A stretch of DNA of 64,000 bases from contig JAVLUZ010000330.1 of the NCBI GenBank assembly GCA_036768485.1, positions 62,001 to 126,000 of the forward strand, read 5' to 3'. The stretch is from Mermis nigrescens. Lineage: Eukaryota > Nematoda > Enoplea > Mermithida > Mermithidae. Position numbers and translations under genes: made by a program. Below, in pieces: positions 8,231 through 17,376 of the stretch (within the stretch, counting starts at the first letter, position 1; each line of letters starts with the position of its first letter). The notes below the pieces were generated by a model. It was not told the origin of the DNA and made no database searches. It worked only from the letters and a program-made list of their open reading frames with translations.

Positions 8231-8284
8231 TCTCCTTTTATACTTTTGAGCAGGTGAGTCATCAAAAACCGGAATAAACCGGAA
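8231..8284 (-). promoter_or_regulatory. Second-class (67-nt) promoter with AP-1-like site
   Basis: Minus-strand CTCAAAAGTATAAAAGGAGA (TATA at 8236-8242) lies 67 nt before ATG 8168. A TGAGTCA/TGACTCA AP-1-type palindrome is at 8255-8261, and CCGGTTT words are at 8265-8282. The block is nearly identical to that before the polymerase. Confidence 0.65.
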
Positions 8285-8290
8285 AAATGA

Positions 8291-8662
8291 TTAATTAATC
8301 ATGAAGGGAGGGGCTTTTTCAGGTTCAGCTGCAAGATTTTTTTGTTCAGCTATATGCCTATGCAAAACCACAGACCCTGCCTCCTGCGCCGCCCTGTTGT
8401 ACTCTACGCATTTTGGACACATTTGTATTGAGAAATAAACGCGACCCGAGTCTGTTACAAAACAGTCCCTTTCACAACTACTTTTTTGACAAAAGTAGCA
8501 CAATTCAATCATAAGAGGGTACATAGGGCGAGGCATATTGCGGGCACACAATTCGATAGGAGGTTTAATACTCCTACCGAATGGGCGCCTGTCCTCAATA
8601 GTGGTTTTAGGCTTAACTTCGGAAGGTTTTTCCATTTTTGTTGCTTCGGATGATGTATCCAT
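8291..8662 (-). CDS. Small zinc-ribbon-like Polinton protein (123 aa)
   Basis: The N-terminal ~50 residues are polar and basic. The core has CYFC (C55, C58), two further cysteines (C63, C67) and CPKC (C82, C85): two CxxC knuckles about 23 residues apart with RVYFSIQM between them. This resembles the two CxxC modules of the neighbouring 9732-10169 gene, so the two may be paralogues. The TATA (TATATAAG in AAGTCTATATAAG) is 30 nt upstream of ATG 8662. It lies between the integrase and the 128-aa gene. Function unknown; nucleic-acid or protein binding by zinc ribbon is the simplest guess. Confidence 0.72.
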   Translation of the reverse strand: MDTSSEATKMEKPSEVKPKTTIEDRRPFGRSIKPPIELCARNMPRPMYPLMIELCYFCQKSSCERDCFVTDSGRVYFSIQMCPKCVEYNRAAQEAGSVVLHRHIAEQKNLAAEPEKAPPFMIN

Positions 8663-8692
8663 TTTTGTTTTACATTTTTAGATCTCAAAGTT

Positions 8693-8705
8693 CTTATATA
8701 GACTT
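8693..8705 (-). promoter_or_regulatory. TATA promoter of the 123-aa zinc protein
   Basis: Minus-strand AAGTCTATATAAG, 30 nt before ATG 8662, at the integrase stop codon. Confidence 0.68.
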
Positions 8706-9729
8706 AGATTTTCACGATATGATTCACCCAGCTATCGAATTTATCAGGATAGCCACGCCATTTGACGAAATACTCAGTCTTTCCACGCTTTTTGCGCGTT
8801 TTTATTATTTTCTCTATAATGTATACATTGTCAATTACTTCGACTTTTTGCATTTCTGGTTCATAAAATACGCCTTCTAGTTTTTCGCCCATTGTATCTT
8901 TCAGGACGTAAACGGGCGGTTTTCTCTTTAACCGTTTATCAACTATAAACGTTTCTTCGCTCCAATTTGGTTCGTAGCCCTTTTCAAAAACGCCCTTCAC
9001 TTTGCTTATGCGTACTTTATCAGATATATCAAATTTAAACTTAATGTCACTTGTATCAATTTTGAATGCTTTTTGCAAAATTTCTCGTTCATTTTTAGAA
9101 TTTACGTTAACTGGCTCTATACCAATAGTGCGATGCTTTGTGTTATTATAGCCAATTAATAAATTTTTCAATACGTCTATGTATTTATACGTGTTGTGTT
9201 TCGTGAAATAGCGCCACATGCGTTCTTTTAATGTACGATTAAACCTTTCAACAACAGATGCCTTGAGCTCGCTGTTTATAGTAAAAAACTCAATATCGTT
9301 TTGTTGTAGAAAAGTTTGAAACTTTTTATTTGTAAATTCAGTGCCAGCGTCGCTTTGCACTTTTTCTGGCTTTCGGCCGCCTTCTAAAATTGATCTAAAT
9401 GCATTTACTATCGCATCCGCGCTTTTGTTTCTTATAGGTACGCTCCAAGCATATTTACTAAAGACATCGATACAGTTTAGTAGAAATGTGTAACCGTTGT
9501 TTTGTTTTTTAAGCGATTGCAAATCAGCTAAATCAATCGCCCATTGCTCGTCAATTCTTGATACTATAACTTTATTGCGGGCGTATTTTTTCTTTGATGG
9601 TTTATGCACCGTGTAAGCAGGCTGTGTTTCTAACCATTTTACTACCGTGTGTCTAGGCAGTTTAACTCGGGTACACAAAATATTTGCGCCAGTGTAACCA
9701 GTTTTAGGGTCGTAATACACTTTTTCCAT
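8704..9729 (-). CDS. Polinton integrase with C-terminal chromodomain
   Basis: The 341-aa protein is a retroviral-type DDE integrase. The core has D66 (WAIDLADL), D127 (QSDAGTEF) and E161 (ASVVERFNRTLKERM), with 33 residues between the last two acidic residues. The C-terminal ~40 residues form a chromodomain (YFVKWRGYPDKFDSWV), as in Maverick integrases; it may steer insertion to methylated histone tails. The N-terminal zinc-binding HHCC is not visible, as is common in this branch. The enzyme cuts and joins the ends of the element, which explains the 6-bp duplication. ATG 9729 comes 2 bases after the stop of the zinc gene; there is only a weak TATA-like TTATATTTC inside that gene, so it may be read from a shared transcript. 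Open throughout. Confidence 0.95.
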   Translation of the reverse strand: MEKVYYDPKTGYTGANILCTRVKLPRHTVVKWLETQPAYTVHKPSKKKYARNKVIVSRIDEQWAIDLADLQSLKKQNNGYTFLLNCIDVFSKYAWSVPIRNKSADAIVNAFRSILEGGRKPEKVQSDAGTEFTNKKFQTFLQQNDIEFFTINSELKASVVERFNRTLKERMWRYFTKHNTYKYIDVLKNLLIGYNNTKHRTIGIEPVNVNSKNEREILQKAFKIDTSDIKFKFDISDKVRISKVKGVFEKGYEPNWSEETFIVDKRLKRKPPVYVLKDTMGEKLEGVFYEPEMQKVEVIDNVYIIEKIIKTRKKRGKTEYFVKWRGYPDKFDSWVNHIVKI

Positions 9730-9731
9730 GC

Positions 9732-10169
9732 TTAATAGAAATATAATGCGTTTTTACCTTTTGCGATCGTACAAAACTGATTAGAACACTTTTTGCAGAA
9801 TTTTACAAAAATTTTCAGAGTAGTATTTTTGCGAGTAACTTTTAAAATGCAATGTTTGCATTCGACTGCAAAGCTTATATCGTTTGATTTAGATCGAGGT
9901 CCGTCTACATCTTCAAGAAAAAAATACAACATATATTTATTTTTCTTGACAACATTCACCTCGGCAGAACATTTTAGGCACAATCTAAATGTAAAACGTA
10001 ATTTATTTTTATCACTAACGATATCTAAAATGCAGTGCTTGCATCCTGGCTTAAAAAATCTACACCATCGTCGCAAAAAATGGGGTTCTTTACGGAGGAA
10101 GCTGCATATTTCGTAATGGTATGTTGATTTTGGCACTAGGAAACACAGAGGACACTGTGGGAGACTCAT
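9732..10169 (-). CDS. Duplicated zinc-module Polinton protein (145 aa)
   Basis: Contains two tandem copies of one module: CKHCIL...CLKCS (C43, C46, C64, C67) and CKHCIL...CKKCS (C104, C107, C125, C128), each with 17 residues between the two knuckles and each ending in a YFF/YFY block. An extra CPLC (C6, C9) is near the start. The internal duplication is plain by eye and the module resembles that of the 123-aa protein. Function is unknown; zinc-dependent nucleic-acid binding is a guess. The TATA (TATATAAG) lies 28 nt before ATG 10169. The first 80 bases overlap the 3' end of the membrane-protein gene, and the integrase follows after 2 bases. Confidence 0.78.
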   Translation of the reverse strand: MSLPQCPLCFLVPKSTYHYEICSFLRKEPHFLRRWCRFFKPGCKHCILDIVSDKNKLRFTFRLCLKCSAEVNVVKKNKYMLYFFLEDVDGPRSKSNDISFAVECKHCILKVTRKNTTLKIFVKFCKKCSNQFCTIAKGKNALYFY

Positions 10170-10338
10170 TTCTGCTAGAACCTAAACTACGCACTCTCTT
10201 ATATACCTTTTCCAGCTGTTTTTTCAAAAGCTTACATAAAATTAGGATAGATAATATTATTACAATTATAATACAACCCATTATTTCATTATAAATGGGC
10301 TGCAGATGATTCCTATCTATGCAAGTATCGTTGATCAT
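10090..10338 (-). CDS. Small single-pass membrane protein of the Polinton
   Basis: 82 aa with a strongly hydrophobic stretch at about residues 20-38 (MGCIIIVIILSILILCKLL) followed by a basic segment (KKQLEKVYKRVR) and a polar tail. No signal-peptide cleavage site is evident; a type III or II single-pass topology fits. I keep it as real because ATG 10338 has its own AGTCTATAAAAG promoter 24 nt upstream, identical to the promoters of the capsid genes. Its 3' end overlaps the zinc gene. A role in envelopes, entry or membrane docking is possible but not shown. Confidence 0.68.
   Translation of the reverse strand: MINDTCIDRNHLQPIYNEIMGCIIIVIILSILILCKLLKKQLEKVYKRVRSLGSSRNESPTVSSVFPSAKINIPLRNMQLPP
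10198..10207 (-). promoter_or_regulatory. TATA promoter of the 145-aa zinc protein
   Basis: Minus-strand GGTATATAAG, 28 nt before ATG 10169, inside the membrane-protein gene. Confidence 0.6.
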
Positions 10339-10362
10339 TTTTAAAAATTAATGCTTCAAAAG

Positions 10363-10374
10363 CTTTTATAGACT
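10363..10374 (-). promoter_or_regulatory. TATA promoter of the membrane-protein gene
   Basis: Minus-strand AGTCTATAAAAG, 24 nt before ATG 10338. Confidence 0.68.
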
Positions 10375-10384
10375 ATGTAGTACG

Positions 10385-10490
10385 CCTCTTTGCCGCATAA
10401 TGCGTTGCCCGGTGCCACCACTTGGAGGTGGGCGTACTTCGGCACCTTTTTTTTTGTTTTTTTCTTTTTTTTTGATTTTTTTTCAACAAA
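10385..10490. other. GC-rich hairpins beside a long T/A tract
   Basis: Stems GTACGCC/GGGCGTAC, CGCATAATGCG and GGTGCC/GGCACC on the plus strand are followed by about 40 bases of nearly pure T. It has the same architecture as 7670-7775 and again lies between a gene with the 67-nt promoter (the polymerase) and the next TATA promoter. Confidence 0.45.
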
Positions 10491-10601
10491 ATTAGACCAC
10501 CCGTGTTTCGACTACCCACCGGCACTTGCTCTTTTCAGGGAGATCCGGCAGGCAGGCGAGAACAAAACAAAATAGTAAACATAACCATCATACGAACAAA
10601 A

Positions 10602-10757
10602 CAAAATGACGTCTTGTCCAGTCACGCTGTGTTTCAAGACAGGTACTGGCCAGTGGAACGAAATAAACAAAAAGATTGACCAAGCAAAATGACGTCTTGT
10701 CCAGTCACGCTGTGTTTCAAGACAGGTACTGGTCATAGGAACGAAATAAACAAAAAA
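10602..10757. repeat. Two 83-bp direct repeats with interlocked inverted arms
   Basis: Two nearly identical units (starting 10602 and 10685) downstream of the polymerase. Each has GTCTTG...CAAGAC and CCAGT...ACTGG arms that cross each other, so RNA could form a pseudoknot-like fold, and a TGACGTC CRE-like word. This is the largest gene-free stretch inside the element; it could be a regulatory or replication site. Confidence 0.6.
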
Positions 10758-10821
10758 TGATGGTCAGAGGGTTAAATAATAAAATAAGGCACGGGGTAAA
10801 CAAAAAATATGCAGAAAAAGA

Positions 10822-13800
10822 CTAAAAGCCATACGGCACAGTAGAGAAATCGGGCTTTACAACACGTTTATTATAAACAATTTTGTACTTTTTTGACGCA
10901 TCTTCTGTCACAATAGTATGATCAGGCAAGCGTCGAATTTGCGGAAAATATACAACTTTTTCAACAATATTGTTTTCCTGTACAAACATTTTTACCATTT
11001 TTAATAATGATTGAAAATTAATTTTTGTGGCAGTCACTGACGACAATGTGAATCCACGGACCTTTATATGGTAATACATTTTACCATCTCTTGCTGAGCA
11101 TACTTTATACGCATAATTTTTAGGTCCGCCACTAACAAATTCGTCAATGTAGCTGCCTTCACCGTAATCTTTCAATTCATTTGTCATATTTCCTAAATAT
11201 GATCCTATAGGCACTCGATATTCATCATTGCCAAGTGTGCTTTTAAATATGACACTATCTGTGTCAAAGTATAAGACACGATCGCCAAGTTTTTCTAAAT
11301 GTTCGTATAATCTGAGTCGCGCTTGAGATGTTGTGTAAGCCGCGAGCACAGGATTCGTATTTCCCATCACATCGGCGAATTCATCTTCTTTCGCATGTGT
11401 AACGGCCATCAGATTTTCATTAATCGCGTTAATTGAGTAAATTACATTTGAAGGGTCAAAAATTAAGTCAAAATATGGGGCTGGATCGGTAAAAAATGAA
11501 ACTTTTGACATGTTATTTCGCTGTCCAAATTTCCCCCAGAATGAATTTAACATTAGTTTTGCGAGAGCGCGCATACCGCCGTTTTTCGTAATTTTTGTAG
11601 CATCTAGTTCGATTCCTTCGTTATCTTTGTAATCTTGCACGTATTTAGCTCTGTCGTCATCCGATTTTACCCATGCAGGCCAACCATCCGATTCTTGCTT
11701 TAGTTTCATGAATTTGTTAATATATGACGTAAATAGACCACTGTCTGGGTTATTCATTTTATCATATTGCTCAGTCTTTTCATAGTGCCAGATTTCATAT
11801 ATTTCCATTATTTTGTAGCCCAATTCTAGCGCTTTATACACTTCGAGCGTTACCCATGCACCCACTATTGCACGTTCTTCGTCACTATGCTCGCATCTTG
11901 TTGTTTGATGCGTTTCAGTGCACGTTCTGCATAGTGGAAAATACAATTTTTCGCCAAATCTATAGGGCAATAAAGGGTGGTATACATTACTGGGTGGAAG
12001 AATTTTCGCTTTAATTAAACCTTCGTAGGGTCTGCTGTCAACTGTGATTTCAGAAAAATTTTCAGTCAAAATTTGTGGGTGGCCAATAGGGTACAGGCCG
12101 TATTTATTAACGGTCGGGTATAAGCTGCAGATATCTGTGTACATGATATGTTCTAATGGATCGCCATTTTCACTGCGTTCAATTTTCTCATATAACTTTA
12201 TTGCGTTTGTGCGCCCACCATAAAACGCTTCTCTGGGGTCAAGCGGGTCAACAATCTTTATTGAATCGAAAAATTGTTTCATTACAGGATTTGCTTTTAA
12301 TTCCCGTCGTAATTCACACTCCCAGAGTTCTATTACAGTATACCCCATTTTTTCAATTGTTTTGCGCCGTCGTACTGTATTTTGAAACGCTTCTTCGGCT
12401 GATGTTATTTGGTCTGCCGTCAGTTGTGTTCGTTTTTTCATGCATTTCGGACACCCATGCCAGAAGCATCCATTGAATTCGTACACTGTCTTTTCATAAA
12501 TTCCGTCTACGCGATAATTGCCCACTTTTTGCTCGCCCGTGTTGCGTGCGTGTCTAATGTTGATTTTATTCATTTCGCTGATCCACTTTAACCATTTTAT
12601 GGCTGTTATCGAATGCTTTTTCATTCGCCTATATCCGCCATGCGGTACTATACCTATTGTTTTTGGCTGTAAGTAAGTCGACCGGAAAACTTTGTTACAC
12701 GCGCTCGCTATTGTTAAAGAACACTCAAAAGGATCCATGCCCGTCTCGGCCATAAATAAATCGCGAAATTTAAGGCAGCATCGCCTTAAAATGTCGACGT
12801 CAGACTCACAATAAGCCAAAAGTTCCGACTTGAAATTAAAAATTTTGCCCTTTTGTTCAGCGTACCATTTTTGAAAACTTTCTTTGTTTTTTGGGCTCAT
12901 GGTGGCTGGGGAGTAGTACCACGCATCTGGCCACTCACCTGCATAATTTTCATTTGCACGTGTATTGAAAAGATGCGGAAAAAAGCCTTTTTTTAACTCA
13001 GGCTCATCGAACGTTTTTGGCAAAGCAGCTAGGGCCATAGGCAGAAAATTGAATGAATCAATTAATTTTATCGATCCTGCACTAAGGCTCATGATTTCTA
13101 AACCCTTTGTGACTATAGTGGGCGCGACAGCTTGTTTAAACAGGTATTTTAAAATAAAGTGTCCGTCAAAACCTTTAGCGTTATGAGCGATTGCTATAGC
13201 ATTTTCGAGGCCAAAAAGAAAATCACAAAATGCATCTGTGCAATTTTCGCCATAAAATATGCGCTTGTTTTCGCCGCATTTATCGCATAGTCCAATCGGT
13301 TTTGCTAGGCAGTCTGTACATACAATATGCGCTATACATAAATTTGGTTCATGCTCCATCCTTGAATTACCACATGCTTTTTCTTGCCTGGTTTCGAAGT
13401 CAAAAAACACGTATTTTGTTTTTTTCTTTTCATCTTTTCCTTCGGCTATGACTTGCATAAAACATTTATGATCGTTATTAATAGGCACGTCAGCTTTACA
13501 CGTTTTACAATAAAAGTGACCACATTTATGTTTCCGTATTTTATCGATTCTATTTACATGCCGACCACAATTTTTACAGAGCATCTTTTGTTGACAAATC
13601 GACTTTTCGTTTTTTCCGACTTTTTTATGATTTTCAAAACACTTCCGACCTCTAAATAGGCGATTACAGTCTGTACATTCCGCGAGAGCAACATTTGGGC
13701 ATGCTGAACCGTAGCAACATGGGCAAAGTTTAGAACAACGGTGACCAATCTTATCGTTATAACCCTTGTTACAAGCTTCGCAAAAATAACCGCGATTCAT

Positions 13801-14723
13801 AAAGCCGGTCATACTACCAATAACGTCAAAATGATTATTATTATGATACAAGTGTACTACTTTTTCTGCGGACGGTCCTTCAAAAATTATGGCATTACAG
13901 AAATCGGCGCTGAAAACTTTAATTTGAAAATTAGGCATTGCAGCCTGTAATGCTTGCAGCTCTGCTATACTGCAAGGGCCTATATGATCTGTTAAGCCAG
14001 CAAGATTCATCAATTCTAGCGCTCTTGTTCGCTGCATAGTGTATCGACGTGCATCACCTCTGCACATGTGTTTATATTTTGCTTTAAGAGTTTTATCGTC
14101 AGGCTTTTCCATGTGCAACGCACGCGCTTTTGCTACTACTAATGCTCGGGGCAAACATAAATCATCATTGTTTTTAATTTTTACAAAACAGTTTTTCATT
14201 ATCATTTCCTTTTCCAAATTTATAAATCTACGTTTATGCTGTCCTGAACCATTTGGAGGGCTAACCTGTACAATTTTTATCCGCGTTTCCGGCTGTTCGA
14301 GCTTTACTTCTTCATTAGACTGCAAAATGCGTTCGATAGTATGTACAATTTGTTCGCCATTTATTTGTTTGCCTTTTCGGAAAGGTACAATTGCCGTTTT
14401 CTTCAGCGTCGGATGCGTGACCTGCACGCCCACCATCTCCGTTGCACTTGTCCCATCCATGATTTTCATGATCGCGCTATCAAAAATTTCGGCCAAATTT
14501 TTTTCCAAATCGAGATGATCGAGGTTCTTGAAATTCAACATGTACGCGCGTCCTTCTGTGTTGAATCGTTTTATCTTTTGGATTTCTGGTTCCCCCAGTT
14601 CGTAAAATTCTTCTGGGGAAACCACTCATCTACAACTTCAAGGTCTTCCTCCCGCATTTCTTCGTCCGATTCGTACCATGCATCTTGCGTTAATAATTCT
14701 TCCATTTCAATATTGGAGCCCAT
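10822..14723 (-). CDS. Protein-primed family B DNA polymerase of the Polinton
   Basis: The long open frame (10822-14625, 1267 codons counted from a GTG at 14625) is a complete Polinton PolB. In order: conserved N-terminal region with RRFINLEK and LCLPRALVVAKA (about 132-170), several CxxC zinc knuckles (282-388), exonuclease ExoI DFE (409-411), ExoII HNAKGFDGHF (481-490), ExoIII YCESDVDIL (605-613), an insert with YEFNGCFWHGCPKC (715-728) typical of these enzymes, motif A DICSLYP (831-837), motif B KLMLNSFWGKFG (about 1023-1034) and motif C YFDTDS (1119-1124). It copies the element from its ends using a protein primer. The natural start is probably ATG 14723 (MGSNIEMEELL, an acidic leader); it is in another frame (98 nt offset), so one frameshift around 14625-14640 separates leader and body. 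TATA 67 nt upstream of 14723. Confidence 0.94.
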
Positions 14724-14784
14724 TTTTAAAAAGTCACCTTCTTCTGGAGCAAAGATTTTGGAGAATGATTTTTGCTAGTTCGCT

Positions 14785-14894
14785 CTCTCCTTTTATACTT
14801 TTGAGATGACTAATCGAAAAAAACCGGAAAAAACTGAAAAATTGTAGCTTTTGTTGGACTTTGGACTCAGTCATATGACTAACTCGATGACTCA
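14785..14894 (-). promoter_or_regulatory. Second-class (67-nt) promoter of the polymerase gene
   Basis: Minus-strand CTCAAAAGTATAAAAGGAGA (TATA at 14791-14797) lies 67 nt before ATG 14723. CCGGTTT words are nearby and a TGACTCA AP-1-type site is at 14888-14894. Compare 8231-8284. Confidence 0.65.
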
Positions 14895-15042
14895 TAGTTA
14901 TTTTAAAGTGAAACGATTTTTTTTGTATTTTTTAGTATTTAAAAATGTTAAAAATGCTTAGTATGTGTCGGCAATTTTTTATAATGCGTATAAAGAATGT
15001 TTTTAGCCAACAAACTAAATAATACACGATTTAAAGAGCATG

Positions 15043-15741
15043 TATCTGAGCAATATGTGATTAATCATACTACCTATACAGCACTTGTTGTGACCTGATC
15101 ACAGCATTTTTAAATTAATGGATAAAAAGTAGGTATGTAGTCTATAAAAGAAATGTCTATCCAGTTTAAACGCCCTTGGAATGTATAGAGAATAAAATTT
15201 TCGTAGTGACACTTCGTATGGTCTAGTGGTAGAAGGTGGAACTTACGAATTTCAGAAGCCTGAGGTTCGATTCTTGAAGGCATCAAATTTTATCAAGGAC
15301 GAAAATGTTCTGAAATGATTAAAATTGTTCCTTTTATCAGTGAATGGTGTATTAAAAATTATGTGAACCAAATTCTGAAGAGGTTGTGAAGTTGATTAGT
15401 TTAGTACGAGTGTACTTATGATGAATCATACTTCCTGAGTTAAACCCGTGAAAATGATGTTTCAAGTCTCCTTTACATTCGACCGGAATTGCAGAGAAAA
15501 TGCTCAGACTGAACAGCCTGGGCCCCCGAGCTAGCTTGCCCCAGCTAGCTCTGGGACTTCAAGGGGTATGGCCCGAACCCCTCCCCCAGGGCTAGCTCGC
15601 CCCAGCTTGCCCTGGTATTTCAAGGGGTACAGTGCACTTGTGCCTTCAAGTACAAGTGTACTGAGCTCGGCGCTTTGCGCCTATGCTTCAACATGTAGTA
15701 TACTTAATCATTGTAGCGCCCCAAGGTCCAGCTGTACTACT
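15043..15741 (+). repeat. Right terminal inverted repeat of the Polinton
   Basis: Inverted partner of 583-1277, with inner end TATCTGAG and outer end CTGTACTACT. It contains the promoter word AGTCTATAAAAG on the plus strand (15139-15150), pointing towards the terminus, then the tRNA-like segment, then the GC-rich double block (about 15520-15630). Confidence 0.93.
15211..15283 (+). other. tRNA-like segment with A and B boxes in the right inverted repeat
   Basis: TGGTCTAGTGG (15219-15229, A box) and GGTTCGATTCT (15264-15274, B box). TTCGTA/TACGAA flank the A-box part. The acceptor stem does not pair, so it is tRNA-derived or a pol III promoter rather than a sound tRNA gene. Confidence 0.5.
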
Positions 15742-15747
15742 ATCCTT
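15742..15747 (+). repeat. Right target-site duplication of the Polinton (ATCCTT)
   Basis: Exact copy of 577-582, directly after the right inverted repeat. Confidence 0.93.
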
Positions 15748-16272
15748 ACACAAAATTTTTACTTTAGTTCATCACTCACAGTTCTAGCTCTACACGAGGG
15801 ACTATAATTAATTTAACGAAGGTAGCTCAGATCTATGCCAGAAAGAAAATGTAGTGTATACTGTAGTAGCATCAATATTATGCATTTCTGCCGAAAAAAC
15901 TATGGTTAGCCTAATAATAAGCACGCAATCTTTTTACAAATAGATACATTTGTAAGTTCCAGTATAAACTAGAAAGTTTCAGAAAACTTTTACGCACCTA
16001 CCAGTACACGTATAAAGGGGGTGTACAAAAAATAATTAGTGCGTGGTTATAAATAGTAATGCATGGATACTCACGCTCACCGCGTCACAAAATAGTACTG
16101 AATCAGATGATAGCCATCGGCACTTTGAAACTCTCTTATCTCACTAAAGTCAGGCCCATTAGTCAATGCCGTTCTGTAAATCAAGCTATCGTTACAAAAA
16201 TGTTCCTCGCCCTAGAGAAATTAAAAGATATTATTTCACAATCTTTTATTGAACAGAAGGACATGAACGATA
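15748..16272. other. Unannotated flank right of the Polinton
   Basis: No convincing gene or repeat. The 76-aa plus ORF at 16059-16289 runs into the MITE and has no recognisable domain. Confidence 0.35.
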
Positions 16273-16274
16273 TA

Positions 16275-16622
16275 CAGTGGTCGCCATGAAAGATGACGCG
16301 TATCATCCTCAGAATTATGATAGAGGATGCGTCGCGAGCGCCACATTACGTCCATCATGCGCTATCATCTCTTTTTCTATTAAGCGCCATTAACCTCTAT
16401 CATACCGTTAATCTGGCAATGCAGACGGCGCAATTTAGCTATTAATAGCGCCAACAAGAAGGAAGCGCGCCAGCATCACCAGATTAACGGGATGATAGAG
16501 GTTAATGGCGCTTAATAGAAAAAATAGATGATAGCGCATGATGGACATAACGCGGCGCTCGCGACGCATCCTCTATCATAATTCTGAGGATGATAGCGCG
16601 TCATCTTTCATGGCGACCACTG
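16275..16622. mobile_element. 348-bp Tc1/mariner-like palindromic MITE
   Basis: CAGTGGTCGCC...GGCGACCACTG flanked by TA on both sides. Terminal inverted repeats of about 141 bp (16275-16416 against 16479-16622) enclose a short unique loop. It is unusually GC-rich for the window. No ORF. Confidence 0.85.
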
Positions 16623-16984
16623 TACAAAACATTTGCATATACTCGTACATTTGTATGCTAAAAGAATCACAGAACAATCGCTTTCTGTAAAACGTACTTA
16701 CATTCTGATTTAATTATCTTTTTAACAGATTGAAAGATGATTGTAAAGTGGCACTTAAGTACAGAGGCCTATATAAAAAGAGTTGAGAATATTTGAAACA
16801 GCCTTGTGAAAGCTTTTATTAAATCAATACAATAATTTATGTAATTCGACTAATATACACAAACATGCTGACGCGTATTCAGGGGGAAGGGGGAGGAGGC
16901 CGGTTCCCCCGGAATCGAAAAATAATAAAATTCTAAGATTAGGTCTGAAATATCACCAAAACAAATTTTTAGCGTACTTTTGAG

Positions 16985-17376
16985 GTAGTAAACTCAACAT
17001 TTTCCAGCACTTCGCACCGGATTTATTGTTTATTTATAGTTTTTGTCTTCTTTACAAAAATTTCGCGCCGAAATGAGTAATTGTGTGTCCTATATATCTT
17101 TATAATAGCAGAAATTACATTCCGAAAGGAAAATGTCAAATTTTTCGGCATTTTGCGCCGTTTTAAGACGATTCTCAATGATTTCTGACCTCAGAAACCT
17201 AGAAATTAGGTAAAATACACTGCCAAAGGACAAACAACTCTGTTTTTAACACACTATAGTCGCTAGTGTACTATGTTATAGTACACAAACATTTGTGTAT
17301 ACTAAATGTACAAAGACTTTTAGGGACCATCTTTGTACATGTACAAACGAACCTTGTACAAAACAATACTGGGTGA
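16985..17376. repeat. hAT-like repeat copy
   Basis: Shares with 22521-23180 the GCGCCGTTTTAAGACRA and CAAATGTACAAAGA words, and ends with GTACAAAACAATACTG. Same family as the window-edge copy at 1-274. The sequence from there to ~17760 has a degenerate repeated word, GGCTATATAGCTAATTTTC. Confidence 0.5.

Larger units (their letters stand above)
583..15741 (-). mobile_element. Polinton/Maverick element encoding a TATA-binding protein
   Basis: A 15,159-bp element that begins AGTAGTACAG and ends CTGTACTACT. It has ~695-bp terminal inverted repeats and a perfect 6-bp duplication. All genes run on the minus strand and include the diagnostic set: protein-primed DNA polymerase B, chromodomain integrase, packaging ATPase, adenain-like protease, and major and minor capsid proteins. 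The layout is that of an integrated adintovirus/Polinton. The odd cargo is a TBP gene next to the left repeat. Two younger elements are inserted in it (2011-2756 and 4020-4272), and the capsid and protease genes carry frameshifts, so as it stands it could not make virions, although integrase, ATPase and most of the polymerase are open. The intact duplication shows it has not rearranged since insertion. Confidence 0.96.

Noticed and set aside
12156..14778. Plus-strand ORFs antisense to the polymerase (for example 14039-14518 and 14341-14778)
   Set aside because: Shadows of a strongly conserved polymerase frame, without domains.
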